A stretch of DNA of 64,000 nt from Ostrinia nubilalis (lineage: Eukaryota > Arthropoda > Insecta > Lepidoptera > Crambidae): contig NC_087111.1 of assembly GCF_963855985.1 (NCBI RefSeq), positions 8,561,001 through 8,625,000 on the forward strand, read 5' to 3'. Positions within the stretch are counted from its first letter, which is position 1; the number at the start of each line of letters is the position of its first letter. Below the pieces are notes generated by a model that was not told the origin of the DNA, did not search any database, and saw nothing but the letters and a program-made list of their open reading frames with translations. The position numbers and the translations under genes are program-made. Shown piece by piece: positions 10,850 to 22,768 of the stretch.

Positions 10850-11269
10850 GTAAGTCAATTAATAGATTTTTATATTTTTTCAGTTGTCATCTTTTGATAG
10901 TAGGTAGGTACGTCGTCTATTTTTTCTTTCAGAAAAGTCTTGAAAGTAGGTATTTTATTAACTGATTCAATCGATCATAGTGCAGATAGTATTCGGAAAC
11001 TAAAAAAGAAAATAAAAACTAAAATACAGTTTTCACATTTTTCACACAGCAAATGCACAACGACATTCATACTCGTAATTTTATAATCGTGCCCCAGAAT
11101 TAAGATCATAAAATTATGAAGTTGAGGTAATATGACAACGTTATGTAAGTAGCGGCAGTACATAATATTATAGGCAGTATGTAGAGCCTACTGCGGAAAG
11201 TGGTTTGAATTTAACTGCCTTAAAATAAAGCTAATGCCAGTAACTCTATAGGCATATACTTAGTAATTA

Positions 11270-11483
11270 AACTGGACCGCAAAGAAAAGGAGTCGGTTAG
11301 AAAATCTTCAATATCTTCAAAAGTGCCTGACTTAGCTTTGTAAAATAAATACTGATTAATTCAAGCTTTTTTTAAATAAAAAATATGCGTAGTTTTTCCA
11401 GTATGTTTTATTTCATAAATCGACAGGCACTTTTGAAGATATAAAAGATTTTCTAACCGAACCTTTTTCTTTGAGGTCCAGTG
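11270..11483. mobile_element. MITE with about 60 bp TIRs
   Basis: Inverted ends ACTGGACCgCAAAGAAAAgG and (inward) GGTTAGAAAATCTT, ATCTTCAAAAGTGCCTG are seen at both sides around a roughly 90 bp AT-rich loop. Non-coding. Confidence 0.7.
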
Positions 11484-12009
11484 CTATGTAATAAAATTAT
11501 CTGTCACATAGTAGCGCATCACTTTATGAAAGGCTCGACTTATTGGGCCTATTTGGTTAAAGTTTCAGGACAGGTGTATGAAAGAAAAATTTTAACAATC
11601 AAACTGCTTTTAAGTGAAAAACATGACAGAGACTGTAGGGTCAGACTCAGATACTTAATTATTAAAATATTTCGAACTTAATCAGATTTGATCATAAACA
11701 TCAAACCGGTATTTATTTACATTATCATAATTTAATTAATTTGACTTGCTGATAGCATCTAGTTAAAAGCCTACAGAATCAATCACGTGTTTCAAGTTTA
11801 TTCACAACTACTATACGATACACAAGTTAAATAATAACATTCAATCATAACGAACTAACAAATGTGAAAAATTACATAAAATGTTCGAACTAAAGTTATC
11901 AAACCCAGGATCTTTAATAGAGTTAAACTCTACATTTTAGTTGTTAGTGATTAAAAATCTACCTTCTTAACTTGAAAACTTCCAGTCCTTCCTTAATAAA
12001 CTTACTGTT

Positions 12010-12145
12010 AGGACTTTTTTGTCTGCAATGATCATGACCTAGAGGCAAATGGAGGATTTGTCCTACACTCCCCACGCTAGCTGGCCACGCGAGTACGGGA
12101 GGCTGAATATGTTTGCATGTCCTTTTGTCGGCTCTTACGACATCA
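12010..12145. repeat. CTCCCCACGCT repeat fragment
   Basis: A block with ACTCCCCACGCT followed by a GG-rich stretch and CTCTTACGAC. Related pieces are at 16800-16910 and inside 18397-18625. Probably a minus-strand LINE or SINE 3' part. Confidence 0.4.
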
Positions 12146-12325
12146 CGGGACTGTTCCCACCTCTCGTCCCCACTTCTGCAACTCCTGTGTAGCCAGGATC
12201 TACAGCTTGACCGCCAATAAAAACCCAACCAGTGAAGGTCAAGTTTGTCCCGGGAAAGTTAAACTGGCATTGGACCCGCAACGAAATTAATCAGAAGATT
12301 ATAAGGAGTTCGAAGTTAAGGTTCG
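12145..12325 (+). mobile_element. SINE-like element, GGGACTrTTCCCACCTCTCG family
   Basis: The core is TGTAGCCAGGATCTACAGCT then AACCCAACCAGTGAAGGTCA and TTGGACCCGCAACGAAATTA, ending near AAGGTTCGACTT. Seven copies lie in the window. Boundaries are set by the copy at 61059-61243, which has a 15 bp target duplication. Confidence 0.65.
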
Positions 12326-12364
12326 ACTTCTTATGACATCAGGAATATAAAATCATTGAAAGCT

Positions 12365-12665
12365 AAATGACGTCCACTGCTGGACAAAGGCCTCCCCTAA
12401 GGACTTCCACAAGTGGCGTAATTATACCATCCATCCTAGGCCCGTGACAATTCATTAAGGGCCCTGTCCCCTGACTAGCCTGATTATCGGGGAGGGGGGC
12501 TCAAGAATGGGTACTATCAACTATCATTTTCGAATCGGTTTCTTTCTTGGGGCCCGGGGCCCCCTCGGGTCCTTGGAATTTTGCCAGCTCTGCCACCCTG
12601 TAGTCACGCCACTGTTACTTCTACAATGACCGATCCTACCCTGCAACCAGGCACCTCCCGCAACG
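12365..12665 (-). mobile_element. RTE-type LINE 3' end interrupted by a hAT MITE
   Basis: Two halves of the RTE 3' coding end (12365-12410 and 12625-12665) are separated by the MITE at 12411-12616. Removing the MITE and one duplicate restores the usual order GGATTTCCAC-GAAGACCGATCC seen at 27227-27245. AACG-tail subfamily. Confidence 0.75.
12411..12616. mobile_element. hAT-like MITE nested in an RTE fragment
   Basis: Ends AAGTGGCGTAATTA / TAGTCACGCCACTGTT are imperfect inverted repeats. Flanking octamers ACTTCCAC (12403-12410) and ACTTCTAC (12617-12624) differ by one base and are the target duplication. Non-coding, 206 bp. Confidence 0.8.
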
Positions 12666-12870
12666 CTCAGAAAAGTTTACTTTTGATTATTCTTTTAAAA
12701 CTATAGTAAGTAACCTGTCATTTCAACATTTTAAAACAGGCTTACTGTCAACACGTGACTGGAGATCGGTACAAGTTTCGAAAGACATTGGACCTTAAGA
12801 TAATGAATATTTAAACTATTTGTTCAACAGGTTATGTGCTTGACCTTAGTTGAGATGACAATCCTTCTAT

Positions 12871-12977
12871 GGCTGGTTGCACCATCTTACTTTAATTTTA
12901 AAAATCTGTCAAACTCCATACAAAATACATTGGTTATCGTTATAGTTACGGTTAAAGTTAGATGGTACAACTCAGCC
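12871..12977. mobile_element. MITE, GGCTGAGTTGCA family, copy 2
   Basis: Ends GGCTGGTTGCACCATCTTAC / GTACAACTCAGCC with the family core ATCTGTCAAACTCCATAC and GGTTATCGTTATAGTTACGG. Confidence 0.75.
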
Positions 12978-13169
12978 AATGACGGTTAAATTAATAGAAC
13001 ATGTTCTTTAAGTTACTAGGTAGATATTTTTTACGGTATCGTCACCTTAAAGTTAGTCAAAATTTAATACGTAACTCTACGTTTTTTTGCCTTTAACAAT
13101 ACATATACCTACATAATATGGTACTTATTTTCAACGTTCTAAAATAAGTGAGTACTACGATTATCTAAA

Positions 13170-13373
13170 TCTCGTATATAACTTAAAGGTGACTGACTGA
13201 CTGACATAGTGATCTATCAACGTACAGGCCAAACCACTGGACGGATCGGGCTGAAATTTGGCATGCAGGTAGATGTTATGACGTAGGCATCCGCTAAGAA
13301 AGGATTTTACGAAACTCCACCACTAAGGGGGTAAAACGGGATCCAAGCGTACTAAGTCGTGGGCGGCCGCTAG
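13170..13373 (+). mobile_element. Helitron, GGGCGGCCGCTAG-end type
   Basis: It starts A|TCTCGTATATAACTT, continues with a GACT repeat, a GGACGGATCGGGCTGAAATT block and GGGGGTAAAACGGGATCCA, and ends GTGGGCGGCCGCTAG|T. The ends fit Helitron rules. Same type as 40806-41237 and the inverted 42929-43115. Confidence 0.75.
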
Positions 13374-13961
13374 TATTTAACAAATGCCTTTATTTTTTAA
13401 CATATTTAACAAGTTCTGAATTCAACGTTGATAAAATTAAATGAATGATTGAAAATTTTATGTAGCAATCACTTTTTAAAAATAAAATAAATTGTTATTT
13501 ATTTACTGACCCTTATGAAGTTATGACCCGGCATGTAGATATTAATAATATTCTATCGTTATTAGTTATTATCAAATATAAAGAATTTATTCTCATATTT
13601 TTTTGTAAAACGGCAGCTGTTACTAACTCAGCAACTCTGACGCATGGAGTAAGCAGCTCTATCAATTAACATCTGTACGTGATTATTTGCGTAAAAATCT
13701 CACAAAGGCAATTCTTTACATAATAAAATGTAATACTTAAAGTCATAGATATGCATGGAATATTTTATATTTACTCGTTAAATGGTTATGACCATATACC
13801 TACCTTCTATTTTTATCTAAAATTCAGATGGATGACAAAGGTCACCTTTTTTACATGATTAAAAACTTAGAAAATTTCAAGAAAAACTTTTATCAAACAA
13901 GCAAAAAAAACCCCATATTACTCGTATTAGTTTTCGGAGTGTGAACTTTAGGATAACTATA
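13374..13961. other. AT-rich interval, nothing recognised
   Basis: No coding, RNA or repeat signature that I can name; short A/T runs only. Confidence 0.5.
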
Positions 13962-14168
13962 TCCTACATGTAATAATTATTATAAATGCGAAAGTTTGGA
14001 TGTCTGGATGGATGTTTGTTACTCTTTCACGCAAAAACTACTCAACGGATTTTGATGAAACTTTACAGTATTATTCTTTATAACGCAGAATAACATATAT
14101 AGGCTATAATTTATGACGATCTATGACAAACTAAAGTTCACGCGGGTGAAGCCGCGGGCAAAAGCTAG
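13962..14168 (+). mobile_element. Helitron, Lep1-like
   Basis: A|TCCTACATGTAATAATTATT start and GCCGCGGGCAAAAGCTAG|T end, with the CTCTTTCACGCAAAAACTAC body shared with 4253-4440 and 55230-55432. Confidence 0.85.
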
Positions 14169-14835
14169 TATTTTTATAATTCGAGTTAATAAGGTGTAGG
14201 TACATCTAGCTTTTCATCGACTGCGTTTTATAAGCATTAAGTACTGTTTAATTTATGTAATAAAAAGATCCGTAATAGATATCTCGAAGCATTGGTAAGG
14301 TTAGAAAACACACAAACAGTGTACTTTAATTTTGGCCAAACTCAATAACAATATTGTTGAAAACATTCATAAATACAAAAGATTCACTATTCCTATCTTC
14401 TCAGTCTGAACTCAGTGTAAATGTAATGGAAATTCAAATGATTTTGCCAAATATCCGCCACCCGTACTGCCTTCCGCTTACACCATCGGCGCGCGCGCAT
14501 CGCGATGGTACGAAAACGTACAGTCAGACTATAGACGTTTGTTTTAAAATAGACTTTATTGCAGGTACATAATAAGGTGATACAGTGATTACTTTTATGT
14601 GCCGTAGTGTGTACCTAATTCTATGCATGGAAAACTCGAGAATAATTTTTCCTTCTATGTACTAACATAGGGCCGTGGTTTCAGTAGAAGGACTACCCCC
14701 AATCTTGCCGTGGATGTTTTAAGAGCTACTTAGGCTTCTCTGACCCATCTGGCCAGTGAGACGAGTGTAGGCTAAATCCTTCGATTGCTTAGGGTCATAT
14801 TCTTGTAGTGGAGACCAAATTTCAATAGCAGTGTG

Positions 14836-15006
14836 CCTACCATGAGTTTACGTTAGGTGTGCTCGCTAGCGACTGCGTAAAAAAATGACTTTAATTGTAT
14901 GACATATTGTGCAGCGCCCCTAGCGGCTACTTTCAAGAAACAAAATCTTCTTAGAGATTTTTGACGTACTCGCTAGCGAGCACACCTAACGTAAACTCAT
15001 GGTAGG
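14836..15006. mobile_element. MITE with 37 bp perfect TIRs
   Basis: The ends CCTACCATGAGTTTACGTTA continuing to GGTGTGCTCGCTAGCGA are perfect inverted repeats around a roughly 95 bp non-coding centre. The near-perfect arms mean either recent origin or strong end selection. Confidence 0.85.
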
Positions 15007-15132
15007 TACACTGATGATGATTTTGTACGAGTATTTTTTATCCATCTAATACAAAAAAAATATCCTTGGACTGCGCCTTCTTGTCCCAAACTAAGCAAAG
15101 CTTGTGCTATGGGTACCAGACAATGGTTTAAC

Positions 15133-15215
15133 GGTTCCACCTTCGGCCTGATCATCACTTACCATCAGGTGAGATACAGGCCGAGAGCTTCCTCGTTGTG
15201 GATAAAAAAAACACA
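15133..15215 (-). repeat. SINE-like fragment, inverted
   Basis: Contains TTCGGCCTGATCATCACTTA, CCATCAGGTGAGATACAGGC and GAGAGCTTCCTCGTTGTGGA followed by an A-run; it is the reverse complement of the block at 31020-31098. Confidence 0.5.
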
Positions 15216-15345
15216 TACTGAAATCCTTTTTTTTTGTAAATACATATTACCTATAGAGAAACCACCCACACCGTTTATGCGTGGTACCTAAAAAGAATAA
15301 GGTGTTTAGTTTACTAAACAGGTATGTTAATAAACTTGATACCTT

Positions 15346-15422
15346 TTCCATCGAAGGACGTTTACTGGACAAAAGCCTCTCCTAAAATTTTCCATAACAA
15401 CCGGTCCTGCGCTCCCGGACCC
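15346..15422 (-). mobile_element. RTE-type LINE fragment
   Basis: Degenerate remnant: GACGTTTACTGGACAAAAGC, then CCGGTCCTGCGC, matching the RTE 3' end order on the minus strand. Confidence 0.55.
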
Positions 15423-15604
15423 AGGTTATACAGTTTGTACAGTCGACAGCATATCAGACTATACATTTTCAATGCAAAATAGCTCCTGTTACAACTAACA
15501 TAAGATGCCACAATGTGAAGCTTGATGTGCTGTCGTCTGTACAAAAAACCCGGGTCATTGCACAAATACATTTACTTTTTGTATGGTACCAACATGGAAG
15601 TTTT

Positions 15605-15758
15605 ACGCCCGTATTCACAAACGACACTTCCATAAATGAAGCAGCAAATCGAACGCACAGCGTTGAAAAGTGCTCTGTGAATGGTTCGTGAGTGACCCTG
15701 TGCGTCCACGCGCACTGTGAGACCTCATAGTAATGTTTGTGAATTAAAAGACAGGCGT
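15605..15758. mobile_element. MITE, ACGCCCGTATTCACAAAC family, copy 1
   Basis: Ends ACGCCCGTATTCACAAACGA / TGTTTGTGAATT, with a core TGTGCGTCCACGCGCACTGT. Six copies lie in the window (this one, 17275, 43157, 44320, 55648, 60933). Non-coding. Confidence 0.7.
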
Positions 15759-17274
15759 TAAAAGACAATACTTCCATCCAAAAACACTTGTTTGTTTATC
15801 CTTCATAGTTTGGGACTGAAAAATAATGTTCTACCTCAAAAATACAACCGACTTAATTTCTCAGACTAATAGCTGATCGGTAGAGAAAGCTTACTGATTT
15901 TCAGTCTACCATTTGCAACCCATTTATCTATGTCATAGTCAAAGGTCGGTATGCAGTCTCTTCGCGGAATGACTGGTCTATCCAAGGTTTGACCAAGGCT
16001 TTCGGGCCAACCCCGAAATAAATTCCAATTTCGGCCTTTGACTAAGTCAAACCTAGAAGTTCCTAAAAGTCAAACGTCGAAATGAAATAATCTGTTTCGG
16101 GCTTTGCCTAGTCAATCCTAGAAACGACTGACAGACTCGGTCAACATTTTAATTAACCACATATTAAAATTAATAGGTACCTACTATTCATAACCAAGAT
16201 TTTGCAAAGATTCCAAATACCGCCCGTTTATTTTGTGACTACATTTGGACTTCAACCATCAGTTAGCGTTAAGAAACACTCATTCATAGTTTTTGTCCTG
16301 ATTTCTTACTTGACCGCTCGATGAGATCTTTTCGTCATACTTCCCAAATCGTTTGCTATTGCCCAACTATAAGCCACGTAATGTGCGCGAGCGCGTAATA
16401 TTCACCATTTTAGCTCGCGCTGGAGTTGATACAATTTGGTTTAAAGGTTTTTTTTAATCATTTAAACAATAATACAAAACTGTCCGTAAGTATTTAGAAG
16501 GTAAGATCAAGTACATCCATACTGGGCCATTTTTCATACAATTTGCTACAAACGTTTCAAAAATGTGTTAGTATGTCATTTCCGTGGTCTGGTATCCATA
16601 GTACCAATTTCAAAAGGAAGGGAATTCTCATCATAGTTAGTCATATCAGGTCACTAAATCTCCACTGCGGGAGCATGACCTAATGTACCAGTGGCAAATG
16701 GAGAAATAGAAAATCTTTATTTGACACGAAAACATACACCAAAATACAAATAAACAAAGAAAAATGAAAACTACACATAGACGGTATTTTTGTGCCAAAA
16801 AGGATTTTGCCCGATACTCCCCACGCTGTCAGAACGGGTTGGAGAGGCCTGATGTTTGCATAAATTGACTCTTAGTCGTGGGGACGGCATACCGGAACTA
16901 CGCATCTAAAATACCTTATAGTAGATGAAGTATTAACACATATATTATTATCATCTAATAGGTACACTCAATTAGTAGAGCTAGCGATAAAAACTTCGCT
17001 TCTTTGATGTCTCAGTATAGAGCGCTACAAAAACTGCTATGATGATGTATTTCGTTTTTGCTTGACTCTAAAAGCAATAATGATAATTTTCCACTATATT
17101 CATTTGCCGACTTCGTCTCTACAATGTTCGGTGCAAAGGTGCAAAGGTCAAGTTGCTACTACGCAACGCCTACGTCTGCCTTGTTTTCTACTGTGAGGAA
17201 ATAACGTGTGATGTTTTGAAGATTTTACATTGTCTTAGTCATTGGTGATATTTTACATGCGAATGACGCCCGTA

Positions 17275-17380
17275 TTCACAAACATTGCTATGAGGTCTCA
17301 CAATGCGCGTTAACGCATAGGGTCACACATGAACCAATAAATACTTCACTTAAGCAAGCATCGTTTGTGAATACGTGTGT
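17275..17380. mobile_element. MITE, ACGCCCGTATTCACAAAC family, copy 2 (deleted centre)
   Basis: Ends ACGCCCGTATTCACAAACAT and CATCGTTTGTGAATACGTGT, with a centre shorter than sister copies. Confidence 0.65.
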
Positions 17381-18148
17381 GAATATTTTTGTTAAACTGG
17401 TAAATCTGTCGAAGAAGCAATAACCACTGGGGTTAACAATTTCTTGAGTGATGGTCTACTAGTAGAACGCCCTCTAGCTAGGTAGAGTGATCACTTGCGA
17501 AAGATTGGCAGAAGCTGGATGCGGCCAAATGGTATAAATAAGGGGATGCCTATCCTCCTCTAGTAGTAGAGACCACTGCCATTTGTCTATCCATAATATA
17601 TCAGTCAGTAAAGAGGTCAGGCAAGGCAAACGAAGCTAACCTGTCTACTTGCTTGACAGCTTAGTGTATTTTAAGGTTGTTCACGGAGCTGTTAATTTTG
17701 TTAACTATTGAAAACTTAGATTTTTTTTATATAAAACTGATCAGTCTTTAGAGATTCCATTGCTATAATTAGATGACAAAGTCCTCTCCCAATATTCGCC
17801 ATTTGATCACATCACATCTAGTTTCTGCCCACAGTTCGCATGCTGATGAGTAAAGCACAGGAAAAGACACAAATATGGTTTTCCTATATTATTCAAATTA
17901 TAGTCTCCAGTATTAACCATGTGTTTTTGCTCTGCGACCCCTAACACGTGCCGGTAATTGCAAAAGTGTTGACTAATTAGTGCCCCAAGTTCACGGCTGG
18001 GTATAATCACTTTTATCTTGAAGGTGATTGATGGTAAGTGAGGCTGTATGGAGCCTTCTAGCTAGTGTATAATAATAATGTGCAAAATTATACATTGTGG
18101 TATAAAATAATGATAAGATAAGCTACATAATTACCTTTTAAAAAAAAT

Positions 18149-18798
18149 AAAACCGACTTCAAATGCGTGAACACAAAAAAAACTGAAAATTAAAAATATT
18201 GCGTATAAAAAAGTTCATCCCCAATTTTCCACCCTTGGGGGTGAAATATTTTATTCAAATTCGCATGAAACCACCCTTTTGATAATACCTATTCAACAAA
18301 AAAACAATCGTTCAAATTGATTTATAATCGGCGGAGATATTGCGTATAAAAAAGTTCATCCCCAATTTTCCACCCTTGGGGGTTGTTTTTTCTATTCATC
18401 AACAGCCCTTTACAGTCCACTGCTGGACTATGAGCCTCCTCCACTATAGTGGGGGGTTTTGCCATAATCCCCACGCTTGGCAGGCGGGTTGGAGATCGCA
18501 GTTTAAAACATTGATGTTTTTCAGAGAGCGCTGCTGCCCGTTCTCTGTTTGATGTGTAGTCCCTAAGTCGCCTCTTACGACACCCGCGGGAAGAGTAGGG
18601 GTTGGTGACAAATGTATTCTACTCTTTTTTTCTATTATTAAATTTAAATGGGACCACCCTTGAGGTATTACCTATACGCCGAAAAAAGATTTGTTCAAAT
18701 CGGTTCATAATTGGCGGAGTTATCGCGTAACAAACATAGAAAAAAAAAAACATACGGGTCGAATTGAGAACCTCCTTTTTTGAAGTCGGTTGATAAAA
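18149..18798. mobile_element. AACCGACTTCAA / TTGAAGTCGGTT element with nested insertion
   Basis: The outer inverted ends AACCGACTTCAA (18151) and TTGAAGTCGGTT (18780) are a common lepidopteran repeat signature. Inside, ATTGCGTATAAAAAAGTTCA with its CCACCCTTGGGGG end is present twice exactly (18199 and 18339), so the body is tandemly repeated at about 140 bp. It was later split by the insertion at 18397-18625. Confidence 0.65.
18397..18625 (-). mobile_element. short retroelement nested in the preceding repeat
   Basis: The block is flanked by TTTTTTCTATT at 18386-18396 and 18626-18636, an 11 bp target duplication typical of target-primed reverse transcription. Read on the minus strand it ends ..CCAGCAGTGGACTGT.., resembling RTE-type 3' ends. 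It may be a SINE moved by an RTE machinery. Confidence 0.65.
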
Positions 18799-18873
18799 TC
18801 CAGTTGCATTCGACTTCCTCAAAAGATGTGCGAGAGTCTACCATGGCACAAACCATGGATCCCACTTATTTGT

Positions 18874-19005
18874 ACACAAACCCCCTTATTAATAAAAAGT
18901 TACACCTAGGATGAACACTGGATTAAAATGACATTTCCATACTAAATGACAATTTAAGCCAGAGTTCAACAGGGGCGTAACTTTTAATAATAAGGGGGCA
19001 AATGT
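18874..19005. mobile_element. MITE, CCCCCTTATTAATAAAAAGT ends
   Basis: The inverted ends CCCCCTTATTAATAAAAAGT and GTAACTTTTAATAATAAGGG bound a roughly 70 bp centre. Non-coding. Confidence 0.65.
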
Positions 19006-19033
19006 ATTATAATTATTTATTATGACACCCACT

Positions 19034-19092
19034 CAGTGGATTGACAATCTGGTGAAGTTCGCGGGAAGTAGGTAGCGCAGGACCGGTTGTTG
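19034..19092 (+). mobile_element. RTE-type LINE fragment
   Basis: GTGGATTGACAATCTGGTGA with GCGCAGGACCGG, a degenerate piece of the RTE 3' coding end. Confidence 0.5.
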
Positions 19093-19215
19093 TTTTATTT
19101 TATTTTTTATTTTGTTTTATTCAGAAAACAAACAGCTTACAAATACATACATTGCATAGATACTACATTGCAAATACATAGATTGCATAGATAGATTGTG
19201 GAAGCTTTTGTCCAG

Positions 19216-19333
19216 CAGTCATTTTCAACCATAGGACATCCACTGCTGAACATAGGCCTCCCCCAATGATTTCCACAATGGCTGGTTGGTGGCGGCCGTC
19301 TCGCTACCCTTTATGCGGTCGTCGGACTCCCTT
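19216..19333 (-). mobile_element. RTE-type LINE 3' end, ATG-tail subfamily
   Basis: Minus-strand ..CATTGGGGGAGGCCTATGTT.. block with frame disruption; matches 43485-43632. Confidence 0.65.
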
Positions 19334-19339
19334 CGGTTA

Positions 19340-20990
19340 AAATGAATTCCCTTTTTCAAGGCACATAAAGATGTCCCAAATATATCTTACTCTACCACCA
19401 CTTCAGGATAATTATCAGTTCTGAGAAAAAGCGACAGATATAACTCAGTTATTTTTGGTAGCCTCTACATAATATCAGAAAAAGCGATGTATGTAAGTAA
19501 GTACTTAATAAGTGTTGGTAGCCACTACATATTTTATTTCAGGAAATACTATTTTTATCTTAGTTGACGTGAGAAATTTTGCTGAAATGTCTATTCTTTT
19601 ATTATTCTACTATTAACTATTATAGAGCCTACTTGCGTAAATTCAACATACAAACAAATGTTACTCGTCAGCATGACTTGCACAAATAAGGTATTGGTAC
19701 GTAGAGAAGGTAAAAAAATTGAGATGAAGATTATTATCTTGTAGTAGGTATACTTAATAAAAAAACTCATTGATAAAAACACATACTAAGCATGCTTATA
19801 AATGGTAATTTTCAACCTAGAACTGATTATTTAATATGCTAATTTCTTCTTTTGCATACTACTCGTAAGTAGCTTTGTGAGAACTGGTTTTGTTGACCAT
19901 CTGGATGTTTAGGATCTTTACTAAAATAAAAATTGTAAACAAGACACATAGGAATATTAATCCGTGATTTTGTGATCAATACATTTTTATCCATGTAAAT
20001 TTTTGCTTTAATACTAACAGTATAAAAAATATTTTAATTTTAAAAAGTGAGCTGCAAAATTAAACAACTAGAAAATACGTGGCATATTAGATAGTAGACT
20101 AAGATTCCCTAAATATAAATATCTTATTTTATAGTATGCCAATATTAATGGATACTAAATAATTCATATCATGTGATTCATATCATATTATGATTCCGGT
20201 TATGTGATAAAATCTAAATATTACACAAACTGTACGAGCCATTATTAATACTAATGCTTGATTAATTCTAGCTTTACATGCCATTCATTTGTTAATCTGG
20301 AAATCGTAAAGTGACTGTCATTCATTCACATTTTGTAAATATCATTATGTATTTGGTAATATCATACAAAATTGCAACTCATATATCGCTTTAAAACAGA
20401 CTGGTTCAAATCAACGTCATATAAATGCTTGATCATTGCAATTATTACAATTGTACAAGAAATCATTTTGTGCTATGATTCAAATTATGATGATGCTTTA
20501 AAATAGGATAACTTCATTATCATCATTTCAGCATTTGACAGTCCACTGTTGGATTTTTTATTCAGCCACTAAGTACCTTCTTGAGATCCACGCAAGAGAC
20601 CATTTACTCCATTTGAAAACTCGATTACTTCATAAAGATGACCGAAGCAAGATCGGTTATAAACGACTTGCATGGTCACCCCATCGCTACATTTTTGGAC
20701 TAAGTAGGTATGTCCATTATTCTAGTGTCGACCGGAATTTTTATATCGTAAGCAAGATTCCAACATCAACCGTTTCATAGCTCGCCGAGTGATAAAAATC
20801 TTGTTAAATCTGTAAATGAACGTCATTGACGATACAAGATGATTGGCGTAGGCAAAATATACCTATGGCCTTGTACCTAAGTTAGCATACAATGCCATAT
20901 TCGGCTCTTCTTAGCCAATTCACAATCGTGCTGTTAAGAGAAACAATGAAATTTTATAATTTGTGCTAACGTGTTTCACACGTAATGGAG
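19340..20990. other. AT-rich interval without supportable gene
   Basis: Only degenerate repeat traces are visible: a possible CR1/Daphne-like remnant around 19380-19470, and an RTE-like tail scrap near 20510-20560. Short open frames have no recognisable domain. Confidence 0.5.
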
Positions 20991-21005
20991 GCACGTACGT
21001 CGTAT

Positions 21006-21528
21006 AGTCAGCGACAAATTAATAGTTAGTGACACCCAAAGTAGCCAAAGTCAAAGTTGCTCAGCGTCGTGACATCGTGCCATGGAGAGGGCTATGCTCG
21101 GTGTTTCTTTACGAGATCGAATCAGGAATGAGGAGATCCGTAAACGAACTAAAGTTGCTGACATAGCCCGACGGATTAGCAAGCAAAGTGGCATGGGCAG
21201 GGCACTTAGTACGCAGAACTGACGGCCCATGGGCAGCAAGGTTCTGGAGTGGAGGCCGCGTACCGAAAAACGCAGCGTGGGACGTCCACCCACAAGGTGG
21301 ACCGACTACATTATAAAGGTAGCAGGAAGGCGCTGGACGCAGGCCGCTACCAACCGGGCAACATGGAAAGCATTGGGGGAGGCCTATGTTCAGCAGTGGC
21401 GGTCCTATGGCTGAGATGATGATGAAAGTAGCCAAAAATACACAACACAATCTTATTCCAATTGTAACAAAGATGTTGCGAACTTTTTGGCTACTTTGAG
21501 TGTCACGAACTATATTTTGACGCTGACT
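21006..21528. mobile_element. MITE interrupted by an RTE copy
   Basis: Inverted ends AGTCAGCG(a/t)CAAA... and ..GTGACAC(c/t)CAAAGTAGCC are seen at 21006-21049 and 21480-21528. The RTE insertion at 21050-21424 divides the element. Without it the MITE is about 136 bp. Confidence 0.75.
21050..21424 (+). pseudogene. 5'-truncated RTE-type LINE with 12 bp target duplication
   Basis: AAAGTAGCCAAA is duplicated at 21038-21049 and 21425-21436. The insert encodes the C-terminal part of an RTE-clade polymerase protein (MLGVSLRDRIRNEEIR to VGRPPTRWTD..AGRRW), with frame breaks, and ends in a GATGATGATGA tail. The insertion is a dead 3' stub. Confidence 0.88.
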
Positions 21529-21734
21529 GAGGTAGGTATTATGTTGCAAATATGAAAGTTATAAAAATGTTTTGTATAGTTGCGTTAACATAGTTATATT
21601 AGCGATGCAAGTGAAATATGTAGAGCAGGCATAATAATGGTGAATAATAATTATGGTGTTTCATAACATGGAGCTGGGAGTCTGCAAAAGTTTATTAGAG
21701 CCAAAGTATTATGAACAAAGATATTTTTTCACAG

Positions 21735-21914
21735 AACGGGACTATTCCCACATCTCGTTCCCACCGCTGCAACTCCTGTGTAGCCAGGATCTACAGCTTG
21801 ACTGCCAATAAAAACCCAACCAGTGAAGGTCAAGTTTGTCCCGGGGGAAAGTTAACTGTCATTGGACCCGCAACGCAATTAACAAGAACGTATAAAGAGT
21901 TCGAAGTTAAGGTT
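21735..21914 (+). mobile_element. SINE-like element, GGGACTrTTCCCACCTCTCG family
   Basis: Starts ACGGGACTATTCCCAC and ends near GAAGTTAAGG. TTTTCACAG flanks both sides (left about 21726-21734, right about 21913-21921), a likely short target duplication. Confidence 0.7.
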
Positions 21915-22259
21915 TTCACAGTAGTCTTTTATCTTAAGCTATTATCACTAGCTTGGGATTTAATATGGCGCCCGTGACATAAGACAGTCTTTATTCCCTT
22001 GGTGCATAATCTACTATTAACTTACCTATCTATATTATGCTAGTATATGAAAGTAAAGTTCTTTTGAGTATCATTCAAAATATGGTCAGACGTGGTCATG
22101 GTCATGGTCTGTCTCGAGATTGTGATGTCTGTAGAATACAGTGGCCGTAACGTGCCCCCGAGTATGGCGTCATACTAAGCAGAGACCAATTTGGTACAAC
22201 AATTTAGTTTTGCTCTTTGTTGATTGGTATTGTTTTATTTATGGTAAGTACCAAATAAA

Positions 22260-22285
22260 TATTTTTTCTTTCTTTCTTTCTTTAA
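22260..22285. repeat. TTTC microsatellite, LINE tail
   Basis: TTTCTTTCTTTCTTTC after AATAAATATTTT; looks like the 3' tail of an inserted non-LTR element on the + strand. Confidence 0.5.
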
Positions 22286-22768
22286 TAGCAAAACCATTCT
22301 TGAGACTCAAATGCACTTTTGTTGAATAAAAACGCATTTTATGCTTCAGAAAAATCTCGAAGCTAACTTACTGAATCCGGTTTTAAACTTATTATCTTTA
22401 CATCGAACTAAAAATAATAACATGGTTATTTTTAACCTGCAAGGGATTTTACGCTGCTCGTGCGTCACTATTCAGGTTTATAGTGACGTACCTACGTTAG
22501 TCGGGATAAATTTTCCATCGACTCGATAAAGTTCCGGTCGATTAATCGATTGAAATCGTATACTGATCAGTCACGCATGAGGTTTCCGTACTTGGATTGT
22601 TTTAATAATAATTAATTGATATTTCTTAGGATAATGATTAATAAATAGTAGAATGACGCTATATGAATCTAAATTTATAGTTTAAGTGCAAGAAACAATG
22701 CTTGTCTTTTTGTTTGTGAAGTTGGATGCCTACTAAAAATTAAAATTAATTTTGGATACCTTCAGAAA

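Noticed and set aside
15469..15777. 102-codon frame on the minus strand
   Set aside because: It is mostly the ACGCCCGTATTCAC MITE read in one frame.
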